From contig CM054112.1 in NCBI GenBank assembly GCA_028673005.1, positions 189,631,144 through 189,695,143 on the forward strand: a stretch of DNA of 64,000 bases, given 5' to 3'. The DNA is from Tanypteryx hageni (lineage: Eukaryota; Arthropoda; Insecta; Odonata; Petaluridae). Of the stretch, positions 43,651 through 56,625 are shown one piece after another. The translations under genes were made by a program, and so were the position numbers. Position 1 is the stretch's first letter. The number at the start of each line of letters is the position of its first letter. Under the pieces are notes generated by a model that had not been told where the DNA came from, did not search any database, and worked only from the letters and a program-made list of their open reading frames with translations.

Positions 43651-46559
43651 AAAAAAGTACTCTAGAGAAATCTATTACTACTACTACTATTACATTTTTC
43701 TTTATAGAAATCTTAAACTTAATTATCATAATAAATTAAGTCTAAAAACATCTCCAATTTAGTTAGTAATCAAGAAAAATCATGCCATCTTCTGGATGGT
43801 AGTTCAACCAAGAAAGCCTAAAACTCTGTATTTTTAGGTCATGCTATTTTTAAAAAATTCAGCAAAGAGACCAGACAATTGTCACTTTTTGAAGGTTGTC
43901 CATATATTTTTTAACATATTGAGAAAAGGCAAATATTGGAGTAATGTGACAGAAAGATGCTGTGCACATTATTTTTAATATTAACTGGTACAGAACCTGC
44001 AATTCAACTGTTGGAAATTTTGGAAAACATTCGAGATTTTACATTTCAGTATGCATGAAGACTAACTACCTAAATGCATTTACAAACAGAGAATTATAGT
44101 TAATTTAACTGTCATAAACAATTTCGGTAAGCTATATTCCTGGTTTTATAATTTTCAAATGTGTGAAACTACATACTTTTGACAACGCTACATACAAATG
44201 TCTCCAGAAAAATATTGGCCCTGTTATAAGAATCAATTTTGTCCTTTGTCTGATTCTGTGATATATTTAGTATTATGCAAAGGCTGGTCTTACTGAAAAT
44301 TCTCTTCTTTTAAAATGGAATGGTAAACCATTCAGACAATGAAAATGCTACATTTACATATGTTACCCTGCAATTAACCAAAGTGGTGGCTCGCAGGGGA
44401 TACAATGTACCAAAATGTGGCATCAACACTCCGACATCAGTAGCCTCTATGAGGTTCATATGAAGTGACATTACTAAGAGCCATGTCTCATTACACTTCC
44501 ATATGTGGAATGTGCTTTCTCAGTACCTTTATCGGAACTACAAATTTTAAAGTTAATGCATGGTGAAGTAGCCTAGATGGATTTAAAGCATTAAAACAAT
44601 TCTGTTGGGTAGAGTTCAGAGTGATTTGAATCTTCAACATTATCTGCACTTTTATAAATTGTAATTGTAATAGGAAATTAGTCTATTAACATGGTATTCT
44701 CATTAACTTTTTAATTCATCTAATGTTTATGTTATTGTTGAAATCAATGATACAATAATAGTTTATTAATTCAAAATAAAACCACTAAATCAATGCTAAG
44801 ATTATCGATTTCCCACTTTAATGCACTGGACTTGTTACCATGGTACTTTTCATTGTCAAAAACTAGAATAATTACTTATTTTTTCTGGTTAAAAACAACT
44901 TTTTGTGCTAATTTGGCATGAATTTGAATTTTGTCTATGAAAAAATTTCATTCTTTCGGTTAAAGAACTCTGTCCTGATTTTGTACCTCAATTTTAAGTA
45001 ATTTAAAAATGAAATTTTATGAAGCCCTGCAGTGATTTCTATGCTTTTCTTATGGGGATAGAAATGAAACAATAGGGATGGAAGAAACTGTCCTAAAAAT
45101 AAATTTTTTTGGAATTTTGGATTTTATCCACCAGTTCTACAAAATGACTTATCGTCATGCCAAATTTCAGATCTGTAGCCCTTAGGTTTTACATCATCAT
45201 CCTCCTCGTTCATAGTAAAGAAGCAACTTTTTATTATAGATATTATAATAATAAAATGTTGGTATTCAGCAAGCAATGTTGAGAATTTTGTTCTAATAAA
45301 TAAACTTTTCTACTGAATTTTTGAAAATCTTATTTGCAACTTTATGAATATTTCTTTATGGCAAGTGCAATAAAGCTAGAAGTGATAGAAAATAAAAGTT
45401 TTAAAATTATCTTTTATTTTACTTGTATATCTGGCACAAAACTCCTTATTCTATTTAAATACCAATCAATAGTCTCATGACTTAAAGACAGCTAACTAAC
45501 CTACCAGTATATTTTTATGATCACAAAATTACTTATTTTCAAATAGATCATGAGACTTGCTGGTGTCTAATATCTAGTCTCTATTTTTCTACATAACATA
45601 AAAATGTAATGGTGATCATCATGTGTAACGCTATGACCCTACACCGCATAACTTGCAACCACATTTTAAAATTACTTGAAATCATCATACGAATATGGGA
45701 TTTGTACCCAACAATGCCTAAAAGAATGAAAATTCAATTTCCCACCGTCGATTTTTAAATATGCATCGAATTGGTCCACAGATTCGTTTTGAACGGAAAT
45801 TCTGCATATTTTTTGGATTAATCATTTGTCGTCAAGTGTAATTGCATTGCTGCCAATTTCAGCATACAGTGCACCACTTAAAGGTTCTACTCCTCTCCAT
45901 CCCTGACTTGGTCAGTCTCCCTACCATCAAATTTTCGAACTATTACTATGTCGTAACTAAATCGACATTGTTATAGTTGATATAAAGAAATTATTACAGA
46001 GAGCATTGCGCTAAGAAGTTGATTGTTAAAATTTCGACCTCAAGGCAGAGAGATGATGTGGCAACTGTTATGATTAAAAAACAAGAAAGAAAAGTATACT
46101 CCATAAATGGAATACACCGAGATTTCAAAGGTGTTCTTTATGGAGAACACATATAAAATGGTATCAAAAGATTGGGTTGTTTATGTTATCACCAAAATAT
46201 GTCATAATTATATGGCCCCCAAGGCCTTTCTGTAGTAAATGCTGTTTTCTATCCAAATAAGTTTTTTCATGTATACCTCACAGATCATATAAGGTCATGG
46301 AAGAGAAATATATTGTTTTGTGTGTATTTCCTGGCGAATCAGCCTCTTGGGCTACTATTGCAGTTACCATGCATTTTTTTTAAACCAAAAGAAAAATGCA
46401 AATATACTACACAACACAACTGATGACATCAATTAATCATATCACATGTCTCTATTAAATAAATAAATAGATAAAATTAATTAATTATGAGAAACTGTAA
46501 AAAGGCCTCTCCCAATTTGTAAAATAAAATATCAGTGAGACTGTATAAGGATCTCTTGA
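43651..46559. other. 3' flank of the galactosyltransferase gene and unrecognised DNA
   Basis: The likely 3' UTR starts here; AATAAA occurs at 43730-43735. Beyond it the DNA is AT-rich with no gene. The segment 45655-45790 is a diverged copy of 38880-39010 ('aaaatcatcgtaggaatt'-like and 'gcatcgaa..ggtccaca' blocks). A hairpin with arms CTCCATAAATGGAATACACC and GGTGTTCTTTATGGAG lies at about 46098-46144. Confidence 0.4.
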
Positions 46560-47760
46560 CTATCATCATCATCATAGGTAGTCTGTCCGTAGACAGGTCT
46601 GTGATTATCCATGGTTAAACCTGGTTCTCCATATACTACTATTTTCTGCTGTACTCTTCATATCTAGATAGCTCTCTTTCCCATTCAAATCATCTATTAG
46701 CTGAAACCTTTTCCTACCTCTTTCCCTTTTTCCATCTAGTTTTCCTTCTAACACGTCTTGAATCATACTCTCTCTCCTCAGCTAATGTCCAACCCAGTTT
46801 GCCTTCCTCTTTCCAATAGTCTGTATAATCATTCGCTTCTCTCCTACTCTTTGTAGCACCTCATCGTTTTTCAACCTATCTGTCCACTTTATCTTCAGCA
46901 TTCTCCTCCAAGTCCACATTTCAAAGCTTTCAAAGTATTTGATGTCATTTTTCCTTAGCGTCCATGTTTCAGCCCTGTACAAAGCTATACTCCATACATA
47001 GCATTTTATGAACTTCTTGCATCCATTATAGTATTCCCCGTAAGTAGGTATTTCTTTCTTCTGAAAGCCGCTTTTGCTTTTCCTATTCTAGTCCTGATCT
47101 CATCTGTACCTTTTGCTTCTCTTGTTATGATGCTTCCAAAGTATTTATAGTCTGAAACTTGTTCTAAAGGCTTTCCTTCAATACTTATGCTCAGATTCTT
47201 CTTCTTTGCCTGATATTCGAATGACCTTGGATTTTTCTGTATTTATTTCCATACTGTGTTTTCTACCTGTTATTACCAGTCCATTTATCATTTTCTGGAG
47301 TTCCTCTTCCTTGATCATCTGCGTATTTTACTGTTCTTATAATCCTTCCTCCAATTTTTAAATCTCCTGTGCCTTCTAACACTTCTTGGATTAGACTTTC
47401 TCCATATATATTGAATAGGGTCGGCGATAGGCAGCAGCCCTGTCTTACTCTCTACCGATATTTATTCCGCAGATGTCCGCATTCTTCAACCTGACCTTTA
47501 CAACTTGATTCACATATAGATTCCTGATCAGTCTCCTGTCTTTCCAGTCTACACCTATATCCTTTAATATCTTCATCAACATTACCCAATTTACTCTATC
47601 AAAGGCCTTCTGCCAGTCTACGAAACATGAAGATATCTTGACTGTACTCTATTGCCCTTTCTGATATGATTCTAACTACCCCTATAGCATCTCTAGTTCC
47701 TCGTCCTTTTCTGAAACCGAATTGATCTTCCCCTAGCATTTCTTCTGCCATTTTTTCTTG
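46560..47760 (-). pseudogene. RTE-like retrotransposon remnant (reverse transcriptase and 3' end)
   Basis: On the - strand from about 47755: MAEEMLGEDQFGFRKGRGTR, then DAIGVVRIISERAIEYSQD, KAFDRVNWVMLMKILKDIGV, DWKDRRLIRNLYVNQVVKVR, RQGCCLSPTL-type codons broken by small shifts, the catalytic YADD near 47318, and the C-terminal RAETWTLRKNDIKYFESFEM, WTWRRMLKIKWTDRLKNDEV (46782-46982). It ends in (ATG)n on that strand (46563-46575 as tcatcatcatcat), the short tandem tail usual for RTE elements. It shares FGFRKGxGTRDAIGVVR and the tail with the copy at 9438-12255 but lacks the endonuclease. The element is 5'-truncated and dead. Confidence 0.8.
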
Positions 47761-49059
47761 ACTATAGTATGTATAAAATAATTGTGCAGATTTAGAAGGA
47801 ACTATTATGTCAGTAAAATCTTAAACATTTAAAAATGGATAGGGGAGTAATAATTGACTTCCTCCTATCCCATAGTAAAAAGATTAAAAACACTACATGC
47901 AAACTAAATAAGAAATATATGGTTTATTAATTGTTTTTTACCAATAGAATTGTTGTAGCGATCGATGTAAACAAAATGTGATATTTTGTTTGGGAGTTTC
48001 TCAAATTTTTATCGCCAAAACAATAAGTCGTAATTACATCATCTCACAGATTTTAGTGTGGTAAATGTTGTCCTCCATCCAAATAAATTTTTTAATCGAT
48101 GCCTTACAGATCATATAAAAGCTAGAGAAAGAAGAATTTGGTATTTAATTATTTGACAGATGCCATTTAGCGAGATATGAGCATACGTTTAATTAAGTGC
48201 TTATATAAAATGGAAGATATATGACAGATGAAGCTCAAAATCACAATTAGGTGATTAACTTGAATAAGGAACACTAATACTTCAGAAATTAAAATCTGCC
48301 CATTAGTTTCGGAGATTAAACATGTGGACGGGCAGACAGAGGTGACGTGCCTATAAGGTGTTCTGCTACTATCGCTTCACTGCTAAAGAAAGCCTAATAA
48401 AGCTAAGAGACTCCAAGAAAACTTTTATTTTCACTCACCATCCTGAAACAAAATGGTCCATTTAAACTATTTAAAAAATTATATTTTGGAAACGGTGCAT
48501 CGAAGAAAAAAACTTAATGAACCAAAAATATTCATCTTGATAAAAGCAATTCCAAAAAATTATTTTCAGCTGAGCGAGGTGCACAGCACTGAAATCCCTC
48601 GAGCATGCAGAGGACGTGGTTGATGCACAGAGGATGTGGTTGATGCGCATAGCATGTAGGGGCAGCACCCCTAGTTATTCTAAATATTTAAAAAAAAATC
48701 TATCTATCTACCAGTAGAGTTTAAATTTATATCGAAAACACCTATGAACCTCCACTACAAATATAGCTGACCAGAGATACAAAATTGTTTTTGTCCATTA
48801 TAAATGATTTCAATTTTTAGGCACGTTTCGCTTCCAGCATAAGTGCATATTAGCTTCGGTTTGCCCTCGCATATTCATTCTCGGCTTCTACGAAACAGAC
48901 TTTTATGAAATTTGATATGGACCTACAGTAGTATTTATTTTTCTATACATTTTTATGAAAATCGAACAAGAATGTCGCAATTCGCTTTGACTTACAATTT
49001 TAAAAAAATTTGATGACTGCGAGAAAAATTTAAAGTGTTTACAAAGAACAGAAATCAAC
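47761..49059. other. AT-rich non-coding DNA with a short tandem repeat
   Basis: No gene. At about 48606-48652, 'cagaggacgtggttgatgca' is repeated with changes ('cagaggatgtggttgatgcg'), two and a half copies of a ~20-base unit, followed by 'atgtaggggcagcaccccta', a small hairpin. Other parts show nothing. Confidence 0.45.
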
Positions 49060-49297
49060 TCAAACCGTAGCCTTCTAATATTGGATAAAGCCCCGAAGCT
49101 CCAACAATTAAGAAAATAAAAAGGAGCATCAAGTGTTTACAATAGTCGCCGGTAGGTGGTGTGGCAGTGGCAGCTAAATAATTTAGTTTTAAAATATCTC
49201 TTCAACAATATATAATATGGGGAAATATTTCGAACAAACATTGTAGAAAATTAAGTTTGATACAACTTTCATTTCAGTACTTTTTTACAGTTATTTA

Positions 49298-49328
<31 letters not shown>

Positions 49329-50285
49329 AAAATCAGATATGGCCACCACATGACTTTTTCCATATCTGTAATATTTCTAAAAATTCCAAATAGGTTACCT
49401 ACATAATAATAAATATTTTAAGAAACTGAGAAAATTTTAGACTACAAAGAACAGAAATAAACTCAAACCATAGCCTTTTAATATTGGATATAGCCACAAA
49501 GATCCAAAAATTAAGAAAAGAAAAAGGCGTAACTAAGTGTTAATTGTTAACAATAGTCGTTCGGTGGTGTGGTGGTGGCAGCTAAGAATATAAGATATCT
49601 CTTAAACAATGCATTATATGGAAAAATGTTTCAAACAAAGGTTGTGGAAAATTAAATTTCCTACAACTTTTATTCCGACACATTTTTACATTTATCATAT
49701 ATTAAAGCAAATATTTCAAAATAAGTGACAAGAATCAACACCCACTTCTGGTTGACCGATTTTTAACAAAAACAAATCAGTTCTTCTGACTTATATAAAA
49801 ATATTAGATATAAAATTTCGCATTGACCTGATTAATAGTTTTTGAGTTATATCACCCACAAAGAGCTATCACATACACACACACAAGACATCATCGAATG
49901 GTCAAAACGTGTTCAGGGGACCTCAAAACGTGTATTTCCGTTGAAATCTTGAAGTTGACTTTTTTCATTAATACAATATTTTCCCTATACTACATATATG
50001 GAGAAAGTAAAAATCGATAAGTGACATGAGTAAACACCCACTTGCGGCTGACTTATCTTTATAAAAAACTAATCAGTTCTTTTCCATTTAACAAAAATGT
50101 CAAATATAAATTTTCATGTTGATCTGATTAATAGTTGGTCACAGGCACACACCCACAGACATCATCAATAAAAAAGTCAAAACGTGTTCAGGGGACCGTA
50201 AAATATGTATTTCTGTTGAAACCTCGATTTCAATTTTTTTCATGAAAACAATACTTTCTCTATGCTTTGTATATGGAGAAAGTAA
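49060..50285 (-). repeat. Three reversed copies of the hairpin-fronted repeat
   Basis: Copies run on the - strand: 50285 to about 50015 (front part), about 50005 to 49330 (nearly full) and about 49290 to 49060 (inner part only). Each full front starts, inverted, with ACTTTCTCCATATA... and contains the inverse of 'gaggtcccctgaacacgttt'. The middle copy matches 21411-22110 along its length, including the end segment 'atatggccaccacatgact'. Tandem arrangement of truncated copies in one orientation suggests repeated insertion into itself or tandem duplication. Confidence 0.6.
49286..49324. repeat. (TTA)n microsatellite
   Basis: About eight to nine TTA units between two copies of the hairpin-fronted repeat. 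Confidence 0.85.
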
Positions 50286-50584
50286 TAAAGTCTGTGCAGT
50301 GCCTACACTGCAACTTCTGAACTTGTACACTGTAATGCCACATGCATTTTAGCTGAAATAAATGTTTAATTAAACAAATAAAAATAAAATTTCAAGTCAA
50401 TAACTTTTATAAAGCGCACAAAAAGTGTAAAAATATAATAATTTTGTTATTAATAACTTAAATAAAATGCACCAAATGAAAAAAAAATTAAATTATTGAA
50501 TTAATAGAGATATTGAATATATAAAAGTTATGTTGTAATTCTAATAATAAGTTCAGATGTCTTGCATAAGCATATATATATATA

Positions 50585-53404
50585 CTAGTAGTTGGTGCTT
50601 GCATACTGCAAGCATTTCATCTCACCTTGAATAAACATTCGTTTTTCAGACAGTCATTTCATCATTACAAATAGTCTTTTAATTCTAAAGATTTCACCTC
50701 TGCAGCGATTTTCGTTTTTCCCACATGTAAAAATAATAGTTTAAAACAATCCCCAAATGTTGCAATTTTAAAAATTTTACACTTTATTCATTATGGGGTA
50801 CTGATGCTACACATTTTAGCCAAATTTTAAAGTTGTAGCACTTCTAGAAGTAAAATAATATTTATCTAATTGTTTAAATTTAAATAATTTTTAACGGCCG
50901 CCGCAATTCATATATGGTAAAATTGAAATGTTTATTTCTGCAAATTTACTACTCTATAAATGATTTGAAAGTTTCAGCTTCCTAGCTCATACTGTAGTAT
51001 GTAGCAACACTGAAAATTTCATCTTTCTAGCTTACCGGCAAGTGCCCATAATTAATTTACAAAAATGGCGCAATGCTTTTCTTATGGAAAAAAACGCAAC
51101 ATTCGGAATTTCAGGAGTCGAACTCATGTCACTTAGGTGAGAAGTCTTATTTTATCTGAAGGTTTCACTAACATATATACAAAACCTAAAACTTTCAGAA
51201 CTCTAGCTCTTGTAGTTTGGGCTGGACCTTAGTATCCTCCTGTTATCTATTATATATCGACGACTCTTACAGAGGAGGATATAACATACTAGTAAAAGCG
51301 CTTGCATTCTGCAAGCATTTCATCTCACCTTGAAAAAACATTCGTTTTTCAGACAGACATTTTATCATTACAAATATTCTTTTAATTCTAAAGATTTCAA
51401 CATCGCAGCGATTTTTGTTTATCCCACATGTAAAAATAATAGATTAAAAAAATCCCCAAATGTTGCAATTTTAAAAATTTTATACTTTCTCCATTATGGG
51501 GTACTAATGCTAAATATTTTAGCCAAATTTTAAAGTTGTAGCATTTCTAGAAGTATAATAATATTCTTCTAATTGTTTAAATTTAAATAATTTTTAACGG
51601 GCGCCGCAACTGATATATGGTGAAATTGAAATGTTTAATTGTGCAAATTCACTACTCTGTAAATAATTTGAAAATATCAGCTTCCTAGCTCATCCCGTAG
51701 TACCTAAACAGTTATCCAATTGTTTAAACTTTAAGAATTTTTAACTGCCCAACAAATTAAAACATCAAAATTTGTATAATCCCTATTTCATTTTTTTAAG
51801 AATTCTACTTGTAAAAAAAATTTCAGCTCCGTAGCAGATTCGGAAATGCCTAAACCCTGAAAATTTGTTTAAACAATTGCGAATTTTTAACGGCCGCATT
51901 GTTGCACTTTTTCATGATTTTCGGTTTTTCTAGTCGGTTTTGCACAAACTCCTACCTAAGAAAAAAATTTTGAATCTCCAGCTCATCTGGAAGTGCGTAA
52001 ACATTAGTATCCTCCTATATGTTATCATTATATATCGACGACTCTTACAGGGAGGATCTAACATATAACATACTAGTAGTTGGTGCTTGCATACTGCAAG
52101 CATTTCATCTCAACATAAAAAAACATACATTTTTCATATTTCATCATTACACATATATTTTTAATTCTAAATATTTCACCTCCGCAGCGATTTTCGTTTT
52201 TCCCACATGTAAATATAATAGTTTAAAACAATCCCCAAAGGTTGCAATTTTATAAATTTTACACAATCTTCATGATGGGGTACATATGCTACATATTTTA
52301 GCCAATTTTTAAAGTTCTAGCACATCTAGAACTAAATTAATATTTTTTAATTGTTCAAAATTAAATAATTTTTAACGGCCGTTGCAATTCATATATGGTA
52401 AAATTGAAATGTTTATTTATGCAAATTCACTACTCTGTAAATAATTTGAAAATTTCAGCTTCCTAACTCATCCCGTAGTACCTAAACAGTTATCCAATTG
52501 TTTAAACTTTAAGAATTTTTAATTGCCAAACATACTAAAATATCAAAATTTGTATAATCCCTATTTGTTTTTTTTTAAGAATTCTACTTATAAAAAAAAT
52601 TCAACTCCGTAGCACGCGGAAATACATAAACCATGAAAATTTGTTTAAACAATTGCGAAATTTTAGCTGCCGCATTGGTGCACTTTTTCAAGATTTTAGT
52701 TTTTTCTAATCGGTTTTGCACAAAATCCTATCTATAAAAAAATTTCGAATCTCCAGCACATCTGGAAGTGCCTAAACATTAGTATCCTCCTGCTATCATT
52801 ATATATCGACGATTCTTACAGAGGATGATATAACATACTAGTAGTTGGTGCTTGCACACTGCAAGCATTTCATCTCAACATAATAAAACATTCATTTTTC
52901 ATAATTCATCATTACACATATATTTTGAATTCTAAATATTTCACCTCCGCAGCGATTTTCGTTTTTCCCACATGTAAAAATAATAGTTTAAAACAATCCC
53001 CAAATGTTGCAATTTTAAAAATTTTACACTTTCTACATTATAAGGTAGTAATGCTACACATTTTAGTCAAACTTTAAAGTTGTAGCACTTCTAGAAATAA
53101 AATAACATTTTTCTAATTGTTTAAATTTAAATAATTTTTAACGGCCGCCGCAATACATTTCAACTCCGTGGCACATTCGGAAATATATAAACCTTGAAAA
53201 TTTGTTTAAACAATTGCGAATTTTTAGCGGCCGCATTGTTGCACTTTTTCAAGATTTTCGTTTTTTCTAGTCGGTTTTGCACAAAATCCTACCTAAGAAA
53301 AAAATTTCGAATCTCCAGCACATCTGGAAGTGCTGAAACATTAGTATCCTCCTGTTATCATTATATATCGACGACTCTTACAGAGGAGGAGGATATAACA
53401 TACA
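50585..53404 (-). repeat. Array block 1: four units in F orientation
   Basis: CTAG starts lie at 50585, 51289, 52073 and 52838. The first unit (50585-51288) is atypical: after ~415 bases it carries a different segment (about 51020-51235, 'gcttaccggcaagtgcccat' to 'gtttgggctggacc'). The fourth lacks ~210 internal bases between the ggccgccgcaata and 'catttcaactccgtgg' sub-monomers. Host DNA at the left edge is (AT)n, ending in A before CTAG. Strand is given as the direction in which the Helitron-like 3' end points (leftward). Confidence 0.75.
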
Positions 53405-55034
53405 TATAACAGGAGGATACTAATGTTTCAGCACTTCCAGATGTGCTGGAGATTCGAAATTTTTTTCTTAGGTAGGATTTTGTGCAAAACCGACTAGAAA
53501 AAACGAAAATCTTGAAAAAGTGCAACAATGCGGCCGCTAAAAATTCGCAGTTGTTTAAACAAATTTTCAGGGTTTATGTATTTCTGCATGTGCTACGGAG
53601 TTGAAATTTTTTTATAAGTAGAATTCTTAAAAAAACGAAATAGGGATTATACAAATTTTGATATTTTTATTTGTTTGGCAGTTAAAAATTCTTAAAGTTT
53701 AAACAAATTGATAACTGTTTAGGTACTACTATATGAGCTAGGAAGCTGAAATTTCCAAATTATTTACAGAGTAGTGAATTTGCACAATTAAACATTTTAA
53801 TTTCACCATATATGAACTATTTAAATTTAAACAATTAGAAAAATATTATTTTACTTCTAGAAGTGCTACAACTTTAAAATTTGGCTAAAATGTGCAGCAT
53901 TATTACCTTATAATGAAGAAAGTGTAACTTTTAAAATTGCAACATTTGGGATTGTTTTAATCAATTTTTTTTACATGTGGGAAAAACGGGAATCGCTGCG
54001 GAGGTGAAATTTTTAGAATTTATAAAGTATTTATAATGATGAAATGTCTGTCTGAAAAATGAATGTTTTTTCAAGGTGATATGAAATGCTTGCAGTATGC
54101 AGGCACCACCTACTAGTATGTTATATCCTCCTCTGTAAGAGTCGTCGATATATAATGATAACATATAACAGGAGGATACTAATGTTTAAGCACTTCCAGA
54201 TAAGCTGGAGATTCGAAATTTTTTTCATAGGTAGAACTTTGTGCAAAACCGACTAGAAAAAGCGAAAATCATTAAAATATGTTATATCCTCCTCTGTAAG
54301 AGTCGTCGATATATAATGATAGGAGGATACTAATGTTTTTAGGCACTTCCAGATGTGCTGGAGATTCGAAATTTTTTTCATAGATAGGATTTTGTGCAAA
54401 ACCGACTAGAAAAAACGAAAATATTGAAAAAGTGCAATAATGCGGCCGCTAAAAATTCGCAATTGTTTGAACAATTTTTCAAGGTTTATGTATTTCCGCA
54501 TGTGCTACGGAGTAGAAATTTTTTAATTAGTAGAATTCGTAAAAAAAACGAAATGGTGATTACACAAATTTTGATGTTTTAATTTGTTTGGCAGTTAAAA
54601 ATTCTTAAATTTTAAACAAATAGATCACTGTTTAGAGATTACGGGATGAGTTAGGATGCTGAAATTTTCAAGTTATGTACAGAGTAGTACATTTGCACAA
54701 ATAAACATTTTAATTTCTCCATAAACATATTGGAGCGGCCGTTAAAAATGTTTAAAATTTAAACAATCGGAAAAATATTATTTCACTACTAGAAGTACTA
54801 CAACTTTAAAATTTGGCAGAAATGTGTAGCATTAGCACACCATAATGAAGATAGTGTAAAATTGCAACATTTGTGGATTGTTTTAAACTTTATTTTTACA
54901 TGTGGGAAAAACGAAAATCGCTGTGTAGGTGAAATCTTTAGAAATATAAAAATATTTGTAATGATGAAATATGAAAAATGAATGTTTTTTATGTTGAGAT
55001 GATATGCTTGCAGAATGCAAGCACCAACTACTAG
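53405..55034 (+). repeat. Array block 2: three units in R orientation
   Basis: After a head-to-head switch at about 53400 (TATCCTCCTGTTATC and ATATAACAGGAGGATA facing each other) the units run reversed: 53405-54116 (712 bp), a short 54117-54278 remnant that keeps only the unit front, and 54279-55034. Each long one ends hairpin-spacer-CTAGT. Confidence 0.75.
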
Positions 55035-56625
55035 TATCATTATATATAGACGTTCCTTACAGAGGAGGATATAACATACTAGTAAAAGGCGCTTGCATTC
55101 TACAAGCATTTCATCTCACCTTGAAAAAACATTCATTTTTCAGACAGACATATCATAATTACAAATATTCTTTTATTTCTAAAAATGTCAACTCCGCAGC
55201 GATTTTCGTTTTTCCCACATGTAAAAACAATAGTTTAAAAAAATCCCCAAATGTTGCAATTTTAAAAATCTTATACTTTCTTAATTATAAGGTACTAATG
55301 ATACACAATTTAGCCAAATTTTAAAGTTGTAGCACTTCTATAAGTAAAATAATATTTTTCTAATTGTTTAAATTTAAATAATTTTTAACGGCCGCCGCAA
55401 TTCATATACGATAAAATTGAAATGTAAATTTGTGCAAATTCACTACTCTGTAAATAATTTGAAAATATCAGCTTCCTAGCTCATCCCGTAGTACATAAAC
55501 AGTTATCTATTTGTTTAAACTTTAAGAATTTTTAGCTGACAAATAAATTAAAATATCAAAATTTGTATAATCCCTATTTCGTTTTTTTAAGAATTCTACT
55601 TGTAAAAAAAATTTCAGCTCCGTAGCAGATTCGGAAATGCCTAAACCCTGAAAATTTGTTTAAACAATTGCGAATTTTTAACGGCCGCATTTTTGGACTT
55701 TTTCATGATTTTCGTTTTTTCTATTCGGTTTTGCACAAACTTCTACCTAAAAAAAAATTTCGAATCTCCAGCACATCTGGAAGTGCCTAAACATTAGTAT
55801 CCTCCTGTTATCATTATATATCGACGACTCTTACAGATGATGATATAACATACTAGTAGTTGGTGCTTGCAAACTGCAAGCATTTCATCTCCCCTTGAAA
55901 AAACATTCATTTTTCAGACAGACATTTCAACATTACAAATATTCTTTCAATTATAATGATTTCACCTCCGCAGCGATTTCCGTTTTTTCCCACATGTAAA
56001 AATAATAGTTAAAAATAATCCACAAATGTTGAAATTTTAAAAATTTTAGACTTTCTCCATTGTGGGGTACTAATGCTACACATTTTAGCCAAATTTTAAA
56101 TTTGTAGCACTTCTAGAAGTAAAATAATATTTTTCTAGTTGTTTAAACTTAAATAATTTTTAACGGCCGCCGAAATCAATATTTGGTAAAATTGAAATGT
56201 TTATTTATGCAAATTCACTACTCTGTAAATAATTTGAAAATCTCAGCTTCCTAACTCATCCCGTAGTTCCTAAACAGTTATCTATTTGTTTAAACTTAAA
56301 CAATTTTTAACTGACAAACAAACTAAAATATCAAAATTTGTATAATCCCTTTTTCGTTTTTTTAAGAATTCTACTTATAAAAAAAATTTCAACTCCGTAG
56401 CACATGCGGAAATACATAAACCTTGAAAATTTGTTTAAACAATTGCGAATTTTTAACGGCCGCATTGTTGCACTATTTGAAGATTTTCGTTTTTTCTAAT
56501 CGGTTTTGCACAAAATTCTACTTTAGAAAAAAATTTCGAATCTCCAGCTCTTCTGGAAGTGCCTAAACATTAGTATCCTCATGTTATAATTATATATATA
56601 CGACTCTTACAGAAGAGGATATAAC

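Noticed and set aside
53194..53409. 71-codon frame identical in two places (also 60997-61212)
   Set aside because: Identity reflects the duplicated DNA block of the array; other units carry stops and indels at the same place, so it is not a conserved protein.
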